Source: Streptomyces sp. AcH 505
GTDB taxonomy: Bacteria > Actinomycetota > Actinomycetes > Streptomycetales > Streptomycetaceae
Assembly (NCBI RefSeq): GCF_000818175.1
Contig: NZ_JTIY01000001.1
Coordinates: 3,437,626-3,474,067, forward strand
Reading direction: 5' to 3'
Length of the DNA stretch: 36,442 nucleotides
Shown here: one piece after another, positions 8,292 to 17,973 of the stretch
Layout: each line of letters opens with the position of its first letter
Position numbering within the stretch: position 1 is the stretch's first letter
Notes under the pieces: generated by a model
Seen by the model: only the letters and a program-made list of their open reading frames with translations
Told to the model about the DNA's origin: nothing
The model's database searches: none
Made by a program: the position numbers and the translations under genes

Positions 8292-9725
8292 ATGACCACA
8301 CCCGTCGAGAGCGACGAGACCGGCCGGCCGGGCGAAGGCGACGAGGGCTACGCACGCGGGCTCGGCAGCCGGCAGATCCAGATGATCGCGATCGGCGGCG
8401 CGATCGGCGTCGGTCTGTTCATGGGCGCGGGCGCCAACATCGCCAAGGCGGGGCCGAGCATCATCCTGATGTACGCCCTCGCCGGCGTCGTCATCTTCTT
8501 CATCATGCGGGCGCTGGGCGAACTGCTGCTCTACCGCCCGGTGTCCGGCTCGTTCGCCGAGTACGCGCGCGAGTTCCTCGGCCCGTTCTTCGGCTACGCC
8601 ACCGCCTGGACGTACTGGCTGATGTGGGTGGTCACCGGCATGGCCGAACTGACGGCCGCCGCGATCTACATCCACTTCTGGTTCCCGCAGATCCCGCAGT
8701 GGGTCAGCTCGCTCGTCTTCCTGCTGGTGCTCTTCGGGGTGAATCTGATCTCGGTGAAGATCTTCGGCGAGGTCGAGTTCTGGTTCTCGATGATCAAGGT
8801 CACCGCCATCATCGGCATGATCGTCATCGGGCTCGGCGTCCTCACCCTCGGCTTCTCCGACGCCGGTGCCACCGCGGCCCCCGGCAATCTCGTCTCGCAG
8901 GGCGGGGTCTTCCCGCACGGCATCGGCTCCAGCCTGATGACCCTGCAAGGCGTGATGTTCGCCTACCTCGCCGTCGAGGTCGTCGGCGTCACGGCAGGCG
9001 AGTCGCAGAACCCGGAGAAGACCCTCCCCAAGGCCATCAACACGCTGCCCTGGCGGATCATCATCTTCTACGTCGGCTCGCTGACCGTCCTGCTCGCCGT
9101 GGTCCGCTGGACCGAGTTCTCCGCCGGCGTCAGCCCCTTCGTCTACGCCTTCGAGAAGATCGGCATCCCGCTCGCCGCCGGCATCGTCAACTTCGTCGTC
9201 CTCACGGCGGCCCTGTCGTCCTGCAACTCCGGCATGTACTCGACGGGCCGGATGCTGCGCGCGCTCGCCGTCAACAGCGAGGCGCCCAAGGCGTTCGGCA
9301 GACTCAACTCGCGCCGCACCCCCGCCTTCGGCATCAGCGTCTCCGTCGCCCTGATGGGCATCGGCGTCATCCTCAACTACCTCGTCCCCGAGAAGGCGTT
9401 CGGGTACGTGACGTCGGTGGGCACCGCCGCCGGCATCTGGACCTGGATGATGATCCTCGCCAGCCACATCCGCTACCGCCGCGCCGTCGAAGCGGGCCGG
9501 CTGCCCGCCTCCGCGTTCCCGGCCCCCGGCGGCGCGGTGCTGAGCTGGGTCGCCCTCGCCTTCCTCGCCTTCGTCACCTGCCTGATCGCCTACGACCACG
9601 AAGCGCGCGTCTGCCTGTACGTGGGCGCCCTGTGGGCGGTGGGTCTGGTGGGCGGCTGGCAGCTGCTCAAGCGCCGCACCGTCACCACCGGGGAAGAGGC
9701 GGGCGCCTACGCACCCGTCGAGTAG
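8292..9725 (+). CDS. amino acid permease, APC superfamily
   Basis: Proton-coupled amino-acid importer of the amino acid transporter (AAT) branch of the APC superfamily, in the cytoplasmic membrane. 477 aa with about 12 membrane segments. The first helix carries the unwound substrate loop (IAIGGAIGVGLFMGAGANIAKAGP), followed by FFIMRALGELLLYRPVSGSFAEYAREFLGP, the family consensus between TM2 and TM3. GVTAGESQNPEKTLPKAIN sits between TM6 and TM7. AnsP/GabP/aromatic permeases share this pattern, so the substrate cannot be named. It follows the DUF2017 gene by 81 nt, separated by an RBS-covering hairpin, and interrupts the clpS-DUF2017-mec order seen in mycobacteria. Confidence 0.9.
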   Translation: MTTPVESDETGRPGEGDEGYARGLGSRQIQMIAIGGAIGVGLFMGAGANIAKAGPSIILMYALAGVVIFFIMRALGELLLYRPVSGSFAEYAREFLGPFFGYATAWTYWLMWVVTGMAELTAAAIYIHFWFPQIPQWVSSLVFLLVLFGVNLISVKIFGEVEFWFSMIKVTAIIGMIVIGLGVLTLGFSDAGATAAPGNLVSQGGVFPHGIGSSLMTLQGVMFAYLAVEVVGVTAGESQNPEKTLPKAINTLPWRIIIFYVGSLTVLLAVVRWTEFSAGVSPFVYAFEKIGIPLAAGIVNFVVLTAALSSCNSGMYSTGRMLRALAVNSEAPKAFGRLNSRRTPAFGISVSVALMGIGVILNYLVPEKAFGYVTSVGTAAGIWTWMMILASHIRYRRAVEAGRLPASAFPAPGGAVLSWVALAFLAFVTCLIAYDHEARVCLYVGALWAVGLVGGWQLLKRRTVTTGEEAGAYAPVE

Positions 9726-9757
9726 GGCCTACCCGGTGGCCCGGCGCTCGCCCGTCC

Positions 9758-9763
9758 TATATT
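9758..9763 (+). promoter_or_regulatory. -10 hexamer of a probable leaderless promoter for mec
   Basis: TATATT (five of six bases of the TATAAT consensus) stands out in GC-rich DNA and ends exactly 6 nt before the mec ATG at 9770. No Shine-Dalgarno precedes that ATG. No convincing -35 element is visible. Confidence 0.5.
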
Positions 9764-9769
9764 TCACTC

Positions 9770-10183
9770 ATGCTGACCATCACCCAGGCTCTGTACGACC
9801 AGATCGTCGCGCACGCACGCCGCGATCATCCCGACGAAGCCTGCGGCGTGGTCGCGGGACCCGAGGGCTCCGACCGGCCCGAGCGGTTCGTCCCCATGCT
9901 CAACGCGGCACGCTCGCCCACCTTCTACGAATTCGACTCGGCGGACCTGCTGAAGCTCTACCGCGACCTGGACGACCGCGACGAGACCCCGGTGATCGTC
10001 TACCACTCGCACACCGCGACCGAGGCGTACCCGTCCCGTACGGACATCAGCTACGCCAACGAGCCCGAGGCGCACTACGTGCTGGTCTCGACCGCCGACA
10101 GCGACGGTCTCGGGCCGTTCCAGTTCCGCTCCTACCGGATCGTGGACGGCAAGGTCACCGAAGAGGACGTCACGGTCGTCTGA
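9770..10183 (+). CDS. mec: JAMM/MPN+ metalloprotease acting on the sulfur carrier CysO (Mec+)
   Basis: Zinc isopeptidase of the JAB1/MPN+ family. In M. tuberculosis, Mec+ (Rv1334) releases cysteine from the CysO-cysteine adduct. 137 aa with the full motif: E23 in DEACG, H79 and H81 in YHSHT, then S89 and D92 (HxH-x7-SxxD). The ATG at 9770 is 6 nt after TATATT, suggesting a leaderless mRNA. Its partners cysO and cysM lie 3.4 kb downstream, separated by a cobalamin riboswitch and B12-type importer, whereas the three are adjacent in M. tuberculosis. Here CysO carries residues beyond GG, so this protease may also have to trim CysO. Confidence 0.92.
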   Translation: MLTITQALYDQIVAHARRDHPDEACGVVAGPEGSDRPERFVPMLNAARSPTFYEFDSADLLKLYRDLDDRDETPVIVYHSHTATEAYPSRTDISYANEPEAHYVLVSTADSDGLGPFQFRSYRIVDGKVTEEDVTVV

Positions 10184-10202
10184 GAGACTGACCCCCTACC
10201 CG

Positions 10203-10297
10203 AGGCGGCAGGAGCCAGGAAGCCGGTGCGAGTCCGGCGCGGTCCCGCCACTGTGACCAAGCGAATCCGCTTGGCAGCCAGGAACTGACCTGCCGCC
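10203..10297 (+). promoter_or_regulatory. cobalamin (B12) riboswitch
   Basis: The conserved core is recognisable: agccaggaagccggtgcgag, cggtcccgccactgtgacc, and the closing B12-box segment cagccaggaactgacctgcc (about 10275-10294). P1 pairs ggcggcagg (10204-10212) with cctgccgcc (10289-10297), 9 perfect bp. A side hairpin ccaagcg/cgcttgg lies at 10257-10274. It begins only about 20 nt after the mec stop. Adenosylcobalamin or a related corrinoid would repress the importer downstream; a gggga/cccc pairing before the ggaggag site at 10335-10341 is a plausible expression platform. Confidence 0.93.
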
Positions 10298-10349
10298 CTT
10301 CTTCCACCAGCCAGGGGACGCGGAAATCCCCCCGGAGGAGTGCTCAGCC

Positions 10350-11351
10350 ATGCCGTCAGTCCCGCCCACGCTCCGCCGCGCGCTCATAGCCGCCGCGCTC
10401 CCCGCCCTGCTGGTACCGGTCGCCGCGTGCGGCTCGACGGACAAGCCGGCGGCGAGCGCCGCGAAGGCAGCCGCCCCCGGCTTCCCCTACACCGTCACCA
10501 ACTGCGGTGTGAAGACGACCTACCAGGCACCGCCCCGGCGCGTCGTCACCATGAACCAGCACGCCACCGAGGTCATGCTCGCGCTCGGCCTGCGAAAATC
10601 CCTGGTCGGCACCGCCTACCTGGACGACACGATCTCGCCCGCCTACGCCGCCGCGTACAAGAGCGTGCCGGTGCTCGCCAAGGAGTACCCCTCCAAGGAG
10701 AAGCTGCTCGCCGCCGATCCCGACTTCGTCTACGGCGGCTACGCCAGCGCCTTCGACGCCAAGGACGGCCGCGCGCGCGACGACCTGAAGGGCGCGGGCA
10801 TCGACACCCGGCTCAACATCGAGAGCTGCACCAAGGGCGCCGTCACCATGGACGACGTCTACCAGGAGGTACGGGAGGTCGGCCGGACCTTCGGCGTCCC
10901 CGACCGCGCGGAGAAGTGGATCACGCGGGCCCGCGCCACCGTCGCGGGGACGGCCGCCAAGCTCAAGGGCGTCAAGCCCGTCTCCGTCTTCGTCTACGAC
11001 AGCGGCGACAAGACCGCGTTCACCGCGGGCGGCGCCGGCATCGGCAACGAACTCATCACCCGCGCGGGCGGCGCCAACGTCTTCGCCGACCTGGACAAGT
11101 CGTTCGGCGACGCCACCTGGGAACAGGTGGTCGCCCGCAAGCCGCAGGCCGTCGTCATCTACGACTACGGCTCGACGACGGTCGCCCAGAAGGAGAAGCG
11201 GCTCACCGACGACCCGGTGCTCGCCGACGTACCCGCGATCAAGAACAAGCGGTTCGCCGTGATGCCGCTGTCCAGCGTCGTCCTCGGCGTACGTGCCCCC
11301 GACGCCGTCGCGAAACTCGCGGCCCAGCTCCACCCCGGAACTGTGAAGTAG
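10350..11351 (+). CDS. btuF: cobalamin-type ABC transporter substrate-binding lipoprotein
   Basis: Extracellular solute-binding lipoprotein (333 aa) that would capture a corrinoid and deliver it to the BtuCD-type pump. The signal peptide has RR at 9-10, a hydrophobic core and a lipobox LLVPVAAC with the lipidated cysteine at residue 27. The rest matches the BtuF/FhuD fold: VVTMNQHATEVMLALGL near the N-terminus, ADPDFVYGGY in the first lobe, a long linking helix, and KPQAVVIYDYG in the second lobe. ggaggag precedes the ATG at 10350. B12 specificity is inferred from the riboswitch directly upstream; by fold alone it could bind a siderophore. Four nt separate it from btuC. Confidence 0.87.
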   Translation: MPSVPPTLRRALIAAALPALLVPVAACGSTDKPAASAAKAAAPGFPYTVTNCGVKTTYQAPPRRVVTMNQHATEVMLALGLRKSLVGTAYLDDTISPAYAAAYKSVPVLAKEYPSKEKLLAADPDFVYGGYASAFDAKDGRARDDLKGAGIDTRLNIESCTKGAVTMDDVYQEVREVGRTFGVPDRAEKWITRARATVAGTAAKLKGVKPVSVFVYDSGDKTAFTAGGAGIGNELITRAGGANVFADLDKSFGDATWEQVVARKPQAVVIYDYGSTTVAQKEKRLTDDPVLADVPAIKNKRFAVMPLSSVVLGVRAPDAVAKLAAQLHPGTVK

Positions 11352-11355
11352 CGCC

Positions 11356-12437
11356 GTGCCCCGCACCACCCCGCCAGGCCCGTCCGGCATATCGGGCGCA
11401 CCGGTCACGCCCGGCCCGCGAGGGCACGGGCGGCTGCGCTACCCGCTCGTGCTCGGCTGTCTCGTCGCCGCGCTCGCCGTCGCCGTCGTCGCCGGGCTCG
11501 CGCTCGGCTCCGTACGGATCGGGCCCGGCGAGGTCGTCGCCGCCCTCACCGGGCGGGCCGCGCCGAGCCCGTACCGGACCATCGTCCTCGACGTACGGCT
11601 GCCCAGGGTGCTGCTCGGCGCGATCGTCGGCGCGGGGCTCGCCGTCGTCGGGACGGTCCTCCAGGCGCTGGTGCGCAACAAGCTCGCCGACCCGTTCCTG
11701 CTCGGCATCTCCTCCGGCGCGTCGACCGGCGCCGTGGCCGTGCTCGTCCTCGGCATCGGCGGGGGAGTGACCACCACCGTCGCCATGCCGGCCGCCGCCT
11801 TCGCCGGCTCGCTCGTCGCCCTCGCCCTCGTCTACAGCCTCGCCCGCAGGGGTGGCGCCATGACCGGCGGCAGGCTCGTCCTGGCCGGGGTGACCGTCTC
11901 GTACATCCTCTCGGCGCTCACCACCCTCCTGCTGGTCGTCGCCGCCCGGCCCGAGCAGTTCCAGGAGGCCCTGTACTGGACACTCGGCGGTCTGGGCAGC
12001 GCCCGCTGGGGCACGCTCGTCCTGCCCGGCGTCGTCCTGCTCGCCGGGACGGCGCTGCTGATGACCCTGGCCCGGCCCCTCGACCTGCTGCTGGTGGGGG
12101 AGGAGGGCGCGAGCGTGCTCGGTCTGAACGCCGGGGCGTTCCGGGCGGCCGTCTTCGTCGTCGCCTCGCTCGTGACCGGCGTCATGGTCGCGGCGAGCGG
12201 CGCCGTCGGCTTCATCGGACTGCTCGTACCGCACGCGGCCCGCGCGGTCGTCGGCGCCGGACACCGCGGCCTGCTGCCGGTCGCCGCGCTCGGCGGGGCC
12301 GTGGTGCTGGTCGTCGCCGACCTCGCCGCCCGTACCGTCGCAGCGCCGCAGGACGTCCCCGTCGGTGTCCTGACCGCGCTCATCGGCGGCCCGTTCTTCC
12401 TGTGGCTGATGCGCCGCCGTCCCGAAGGAGCCCCCGC

Positions 12438-12441
<4 letters not shown>
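11356..12441 (+). CDS. btuC: FecCD/BtuC family ABC transporter permease
   Basis: Membrane subunit of the B12-type importer, 361 aa with about 10 helices. Family landmarks are present: VRLPRVLLGAIVGAGLAVVGTVLQALVRNKLADPFLLGISSGAS is the signature entry region, shown here only by position (residues about 77-120), and the coupling helix lies near VLGLNAGAFRAAV. The C-terminal segment GFIGLLVPHAAR is the family consensus. The start is GTG at 11356, 4 nt after the btuF stop, and its stop overlaps the ATPase start (ATGA), so the three genes are one operon under the cobalamin riboswitch. Confidence 0.88.
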
Positions 12442-13205
<764 letters not shown>

Positions 13206-13294
13206 CCAGGACAGTTTCCAGCAATCCGTCCAACTGGCGAACGTGCCTCGTCCACCAGTCGAGATCGCTTATCTGGATGCGAACCGGGAATCGA

Positions 13295-13300
13295 TACGAT
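13295..13300 (+). promoter_or_regulatory. -10 hexamer of a probable leaderless promoter for the Cys leader peptide
   Basis: TACGAT fits TANNNT and ends 6 nt before the leader-peptide ATG at 13307, placing the expected transcript start on or beside the A of the ATG. No Shine-Dalgarno is visible. The -35 position (about 13272-13277, tctgga) is only a weak match. Confidence 0.5.
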
Positions 13301-13302
13301 GA

Positions 13303-14823
<1,521 letters not shown>

Positions 14824-15061
14824 CACCGTCCGGTGGTCGGTTGCCGGTTTTGGTTGCTGTCCGTTCCGGGTTCGCCGTCCGGCGCGGTTTGGTGTGCGGG
14901 TTCTTGGTTGCGGTTGTTGCCGGGTGTCGTTCCGGGGTCGTGTCCTGCGCTGCATGATTTACGGCGCGTACTCGTCTGACGCGGAGCCACCGCCGAGATG
15001 CGCCACAAATCACGCTCTACGCTCCGGACACCACCCCTGCACGACCCCCTTTCCCCCACGC
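14824..15061. other. intergenic DNA with a strong G+T bias on the plus strand
   Basis: This spacer lies between cysM (plus) and the PemK-like gene (minus, converging). From about 14830 to 14960 the plus strand is unusually rich in G and T (runs such as ggttttggttgctgt and gcggttgttgccgggtg). I see no convincing gene, RNA or simple hairpin terminator in it. Confidence 0.4.
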
Positions 15062-15514
15062 TCAGCCCGCCAGGCGCTGGATCCGCTTCCACAGTTCCCC
15101 GTCCGCCTCGCCCGCGCGGCGGCGGAAGTCCTTCAGCCGGACGTCGCGCAGCTCGTCCATCTCCAGGAAGCTGGCGCGGCCCTGCGCGTCCTGCACCATG
15201 CCCGGCGGCAGCGCGATGACGCCGGGCCGTTCCGTATGACCCTTCGTCGTGATCTTCGCGACCTGCGCCGACCGGCCGCGTACCGACAGGACCAGGCACG
15301 GCCGGTCCTTGGACCCCGGGCCGTCCTCGAACGGGACCATGGCCCACCAGATCTCACCCGGCCGCGGTGCGCGCGGGCCCGTGCGGCCGGGGCGGCCCGG
15401 TGGGCGGGTGCGGCCGCCGGGGCGGCGCGGGCTGCGGGCCCTGCCGTCCACGACCGACGCGATCGCCCCCAGCAGCAGTACGGCGATCAGTGCGAGCCAC
15501 CACCACGTATTCAT
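15062..15514 (-). CDS. membrane-anchored PemK/MazF-like protein
   Basis: 150 aa from the ATG at 15514 (MNTWWWLALIAVLLLG); the longer frame start is rejected because its first 66 residues look non-coding. One N-terminal membrane helix (about 4-20) is followed by a basic Arg/Pro linker (about 25-52). The soluble domain has the PemK/MazF fold signatures: RPGEIWWAMVPFEDG, KDRPCLVLS, VAKITTKGH, and a C-terminal FLEMDELRDVRLKDFRRRAGE. MazF-type proteins are mRNA interferases, but tethering to the membrane and the absence of an adjacent antitoxin make toxin activity uncertain. It diverges from the MBL hydrolase gene. Confidence 0.75.
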   Translation of the reverse strand: MNTWWWLALIAVLLLGAIASVVDGRARSPRRPGGRTRPPGRPGRTGPRAPRPGEIWWAMVPFEDGPGSKDRPCLVLSVRGRSAQVAKITTKGHTERPGVIALPPGMVQDAQGRASFLEMDELRDVRLKDFRRRAGEADGELWKRIQRLAG

Positions 15515-15701
15515 GTCACCGAAGGTACCCGCGCCCGAGCCCGTCACCCGCGTGCGCGCCGTCCATCCGAACCGGTGACACAGCAGGTGAGTTCCCCCAC
15601 AACGCGGGGTCCTGGGGAAGCGACCAGCCGTTTCGCGCCTTACGCTCGACAAACTGAACGACCCCCGTCGCCCACCGTCCACGCACGGAGGTTCACGCTC
15701 C

Positions 15702-16454
15702 ATGAAGCTCACCGTCGTCGGCTGCTCGGGCTCCTTTCCCGCCGTGGGATCGGCCTGCTCCAGCTACCTCGTAGAGGCCGACGGCTTCCGGCTGCTCCTC
15801 GACATGGGCAACGGCGCCCTGGGCGAGTTGCAGCGCCATGTCGGTCTCTACGACCTCGATGCCATCTTCCTCAGTCATCTGCACGCGGACCACTGCATAG
15901 ACATGTGCGGCTACTTCGTCGCCCGCTACTACCGGTTCGAGGGCGGGCGTTGCGACGCGATCCCCGTCTACGGACCCGAGGGCACCGAGGAACGCCTCAC
16001 CACCGCGTACGCCGACACCCCGACCGACAAGTCCATGAGCGAGGTCTTCGACTTCCACACGCTCAAGCCGGGCTCGTTCGAGATCGGGCCGCTGTCCGTG
16101 CGTACGGAGAAGGTCGCGCACCCCGTCGAGACCTTCGGCATCCGCGTCGAGCACAACGGACGCTCCCTCACGTACTCGGGCGACACCGGCGTGTGCGAAC
16201 CGCTGGTCGAGTTGGCCGAGGACACCGATCTCTTCCTGTGCGAAGCCGCCTTCACCCATGGCAAGGAAGACATTACGGGGCTCCATCTCAACGGACGCGA
16301 GGCCGGCGCACACGCCGCCCGCGCCCGCGCCGCCCGGCTCGTCCTCACGCACATCCCGCCGTGGACCGACGCCCAGCGGAACCTCAACGACGCGCGCGCG
16401 GTCTACGAAGGTCCGGTCGAACTGGCCGCGCCCGGCGCGGTGTACGAGATCTGA
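15702..16454 (+). CDS. MBL-fold metal-dependent hydrolase (Rv1339-like)
   Basis: 250 aa. Start ATG 15702 with cggagg upstream. The metal site motif SHLHADH (H59, H61, D63, H64) is intact; later ligands appear in KVAHPVE, YSGDTG and LTHIPPW. The N-terminus KLTVVGCSGSFPAVGSACSSYLV is typical of RNase Z-like/phosphodiesterase MBL proteins. In M. tuberculosis the homologue by position, Rv1339, lies just before rphA and has been reported to degrade cAMP; here the GlcNAc PTS genes have come between it and rph. Cyclic-nucleotide hydrolysis is therefore a reasonable but unproved assignment. A bidirectional hairpin terminator follows. Confidence 0.85.
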   Translation: MKLTVVGCSGSFPAVGSACSSYLVEADGFRLLLDMGNGALGELQRHVGLYDLDAIFLSHLHADHCIDMCGYFVARYYRFEGGRCDAIPVYGPEGTEERLTTAYADTPTDKSMSEVFDFHTLKPGSFEIGPLSVRTEKVAHPVETFGIRVEHNGRSLTYSGDTGVCEPLVELAEDTDLFLCEAAFTHGKEDITGLHLNGREAGAHAARARAARLVLTHIPPWTDAQRNLNDARAVYEGPVELAAPGAVYEI

Positions 16455-16470
16455 CGCTCACGCAGCGCGA

Positions 16471-16505
16471 GAAGCCCCGCGTCCCCCAAAGGGGAGCGGG
16501 GCTTC
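16471..16505. terminator. bidirectional terminator between the MBL gene and nagE2
   Basis: gaagccccgc (16471-16480) pairs with gcggggcttc (16496-16505), and the loop itself contains a cccc/gggg inner stem. It sits between convergent stops, 17 nt from each gene end. Confidence 0.8.
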
Positions 16506-16521
16506 AACGTGTGCGCTACGG

Positions 16522-17778
16522 CTACGCCTTGGTGAGGTCCTCGACCTCTTCCTCGGGCTCGCGGCCCGGGGTCTTGAGGTCGAACTTGACGATGACGAAC
16601 CGGAAGACGACGTAGTAGATCGCCGCGAAGACCAGGCCGATCGGGATGATCAGCCAGGGTTTCGTCGCGAGGTTCCAGTTCAGGGCGTAGTCGATGGCTC
16701 CCGCGGAGAAGTTGAAGCCGTCATGGACGCCGAGCCCCCAGGTGACCGCCATGGAAGCGGCGGTGAGCACCGCGTGCAGGACGTAGAGCAGCGGCGCGAT
16801 GAACATGAACGAGAATTCGATCGGCTCGGTCACACCGGTGACGAAGGACGTCAGGGCCAGCGAGAGCATCATGCCCGTCACGGCCTTGCGGCGCTCGGGG
16901 CGCGCGGTGTGCGCCATGGCCAGCGCGGCGGCCGGCAGGCCGAACATCATGATCGGGAAGAAGCCGGACATGAACATTCCCGCGGACGGGTCGCCCGCTA
17001 GGAACCGGGTGTTGTCGCCGTGGACGACCTCGCCCGCCGCGTTGGTGAAGTCACCGAGCTGGAACCAGGCGACGGTGTTGACGAACTGGTGCATCCCGAT
17101 CGGGATCAGGCCGCGGTTGACCAGGCCGAACAGCGCGGAGCCGCCCGAGCCCAGGCCGGTCATCCACTCGCCGAAGTTGGTGATGCCGTCGCCTATCGGC
17201 TCCCAGACCAGACCGAAGAAGACACCCATGACCACGCCGACGAAGGCCATGATGATCGGCACGAGCCGGCGGCCGTTGAAGAAGCCCAGCCAGTCGACCA
17301 GCTTGGTGCGGTGGAAGCGCTGCCAGAGCACGGCCGACAGCAGACCCATGATGATGCCGCCGAGCACCCCGGGGTCGTTGTAGACGGCGGGGGTGTCGGC
17401 GCCCTTGTTGATCACCGCGTCGGCGACCGGGAACGCCTGCAGCACCTTCTGGTACACGAGGAAGCCGACGACCGCGGCGAGCGCGGTCGAGCCGTCCGCC
17501 TTCTTGGCGAAGCCGATCGCCACGCCTATGCAGAACAGCAGGGGCAGGGCGCCGGTGAGGGAGCTGCCCGCCTTGTCGAAGACGTCGGCGACCCGGTCCC
17601 AGCCGAGACCGTCCTTGCCGAAGATGTCGGGCTGGCCGAGACGGACCATGATGCCCGCGGCCGGCAGGACCGCGATCGGCAGCTGAAGGCTCCTGCCGAT
17701 TTTCTGCAGTCCCTGGAACAGACCGGAGCCGCGCTTTTTGGCGGGCGCCGGGGCCGCTTGCGCGGTGGCCGTACTCAT
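16522..17778 (-). CDS. nagE2: PTS N-acetylglucosamine transporter subunit IIC
   Basis: Membrane permease domain of the GlcNAc phosphotransferase system; imports GlcNAc with phosphorylation by EIIB (nagF). 418 aa. I use the ATG at 17778, 6 nt after ggagg, not the TTG one codon earlier. Family regions: FQGLQKIGRSLQLPIAVLPAAG, LPLLFCIGVAIGFAKK, WLGFFNGRRLVPI, RFLAGDPSAGMFMSGFFPIMMFGLPAAALAM, and the substrate-binding VTGVTEPIEFSF. No fused IIB or IIA domain. Two dre-like DasR operators lie 40-72 nt upstream. By order and the S. coelicolor locus (SCO2905-2907) I call this nagE2. Confidence 0.92.
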   Translation of the reverse strand: MSTATAQAAPAPAKKRGSGLFQGLQKIGRSLQLPIAVLPAAGIMVRLGQPDIFGKDGLGWDRVADVFDKAGSSLTGALPLLFCIGVAIGFAKKADGSTALAAVVGFLVYQKVLQAFPVADAVINKGADTPAVYNDPGVLGGIIMGLLSAVLWQRFHRTKLVDWLGFFNGRRLVPIIMAFVGVVMGVFFGLVWEPIGDGITNFGEWMTGLGSGGSALFGLVNRGLIPIGMHQFVNTVAWFQLGDFTNAAGEVVHGDNTRFLAGDPSAGMFMSGFFPIMMFGLPAAALAMAHTARPERRKAVTGMMLSLALTSFVTGVTEPIEFSFMFIAPLLYVLHAVLTAASMAVTWGLGVHDGFNFSAGAIDYALNWNLATKPWLIIPIGLVFAAIYYVVFRFVIVKFDLKTPGREPEEEVEDLTKA

Positions 17779-17817
17779 CAACTTCCTCCAGCGAAAAGGA
17801 ACGCGGCGCCGCGGCCA

Positions 17818-17850
17818 CGTGGTCTACACCAATCAGTGGTGTAGACCAGT
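17818..17850. promoter_or_regulatory. two tandem dre-like DasR operators upstream of nagE2
   Basis: Site A at 17818-17833 has the TGGTCTACACCA core; site B at 17835-17850 is AGTGGTGTAGACCAGT. Both match the DasR responsive element (consensus AGTGGTCTAGACCACT) closely. Their centres are 17 bp apart. DasR represses GlcNAc uptake genes until glucosamine-6-phosphate accumulates. The sites end 40 nt before the nagE2 start. Confidence 0.88.
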
Positions 17851-17921
17851 TGTAACACGGTAGGGGTTGCATAAGGAACCGTCGAAAACCTCTGTTCCCG
17901 ACATCGCGTCCAACTCGTGAC

Positions 17922-17953
17922 CAAGGCCCCCCGACCGATGTCGGGGGGCCTTG
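17922..17953 (-). terminator. strong hairpin terminator after nagE1
   Basis: A perfect 14-bp stem (caaggccccccgac / gtcggggggccttg) with a 4-nt loop, 20 nt past the nagE1 stop on its strand. It isolates nagE1 from nagE2, so the two permease genes are probably separate transcripts. Confidence 0.85.
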
Positions 17954-17973
17954 ACGGCAGTGCTGAACTGGGG

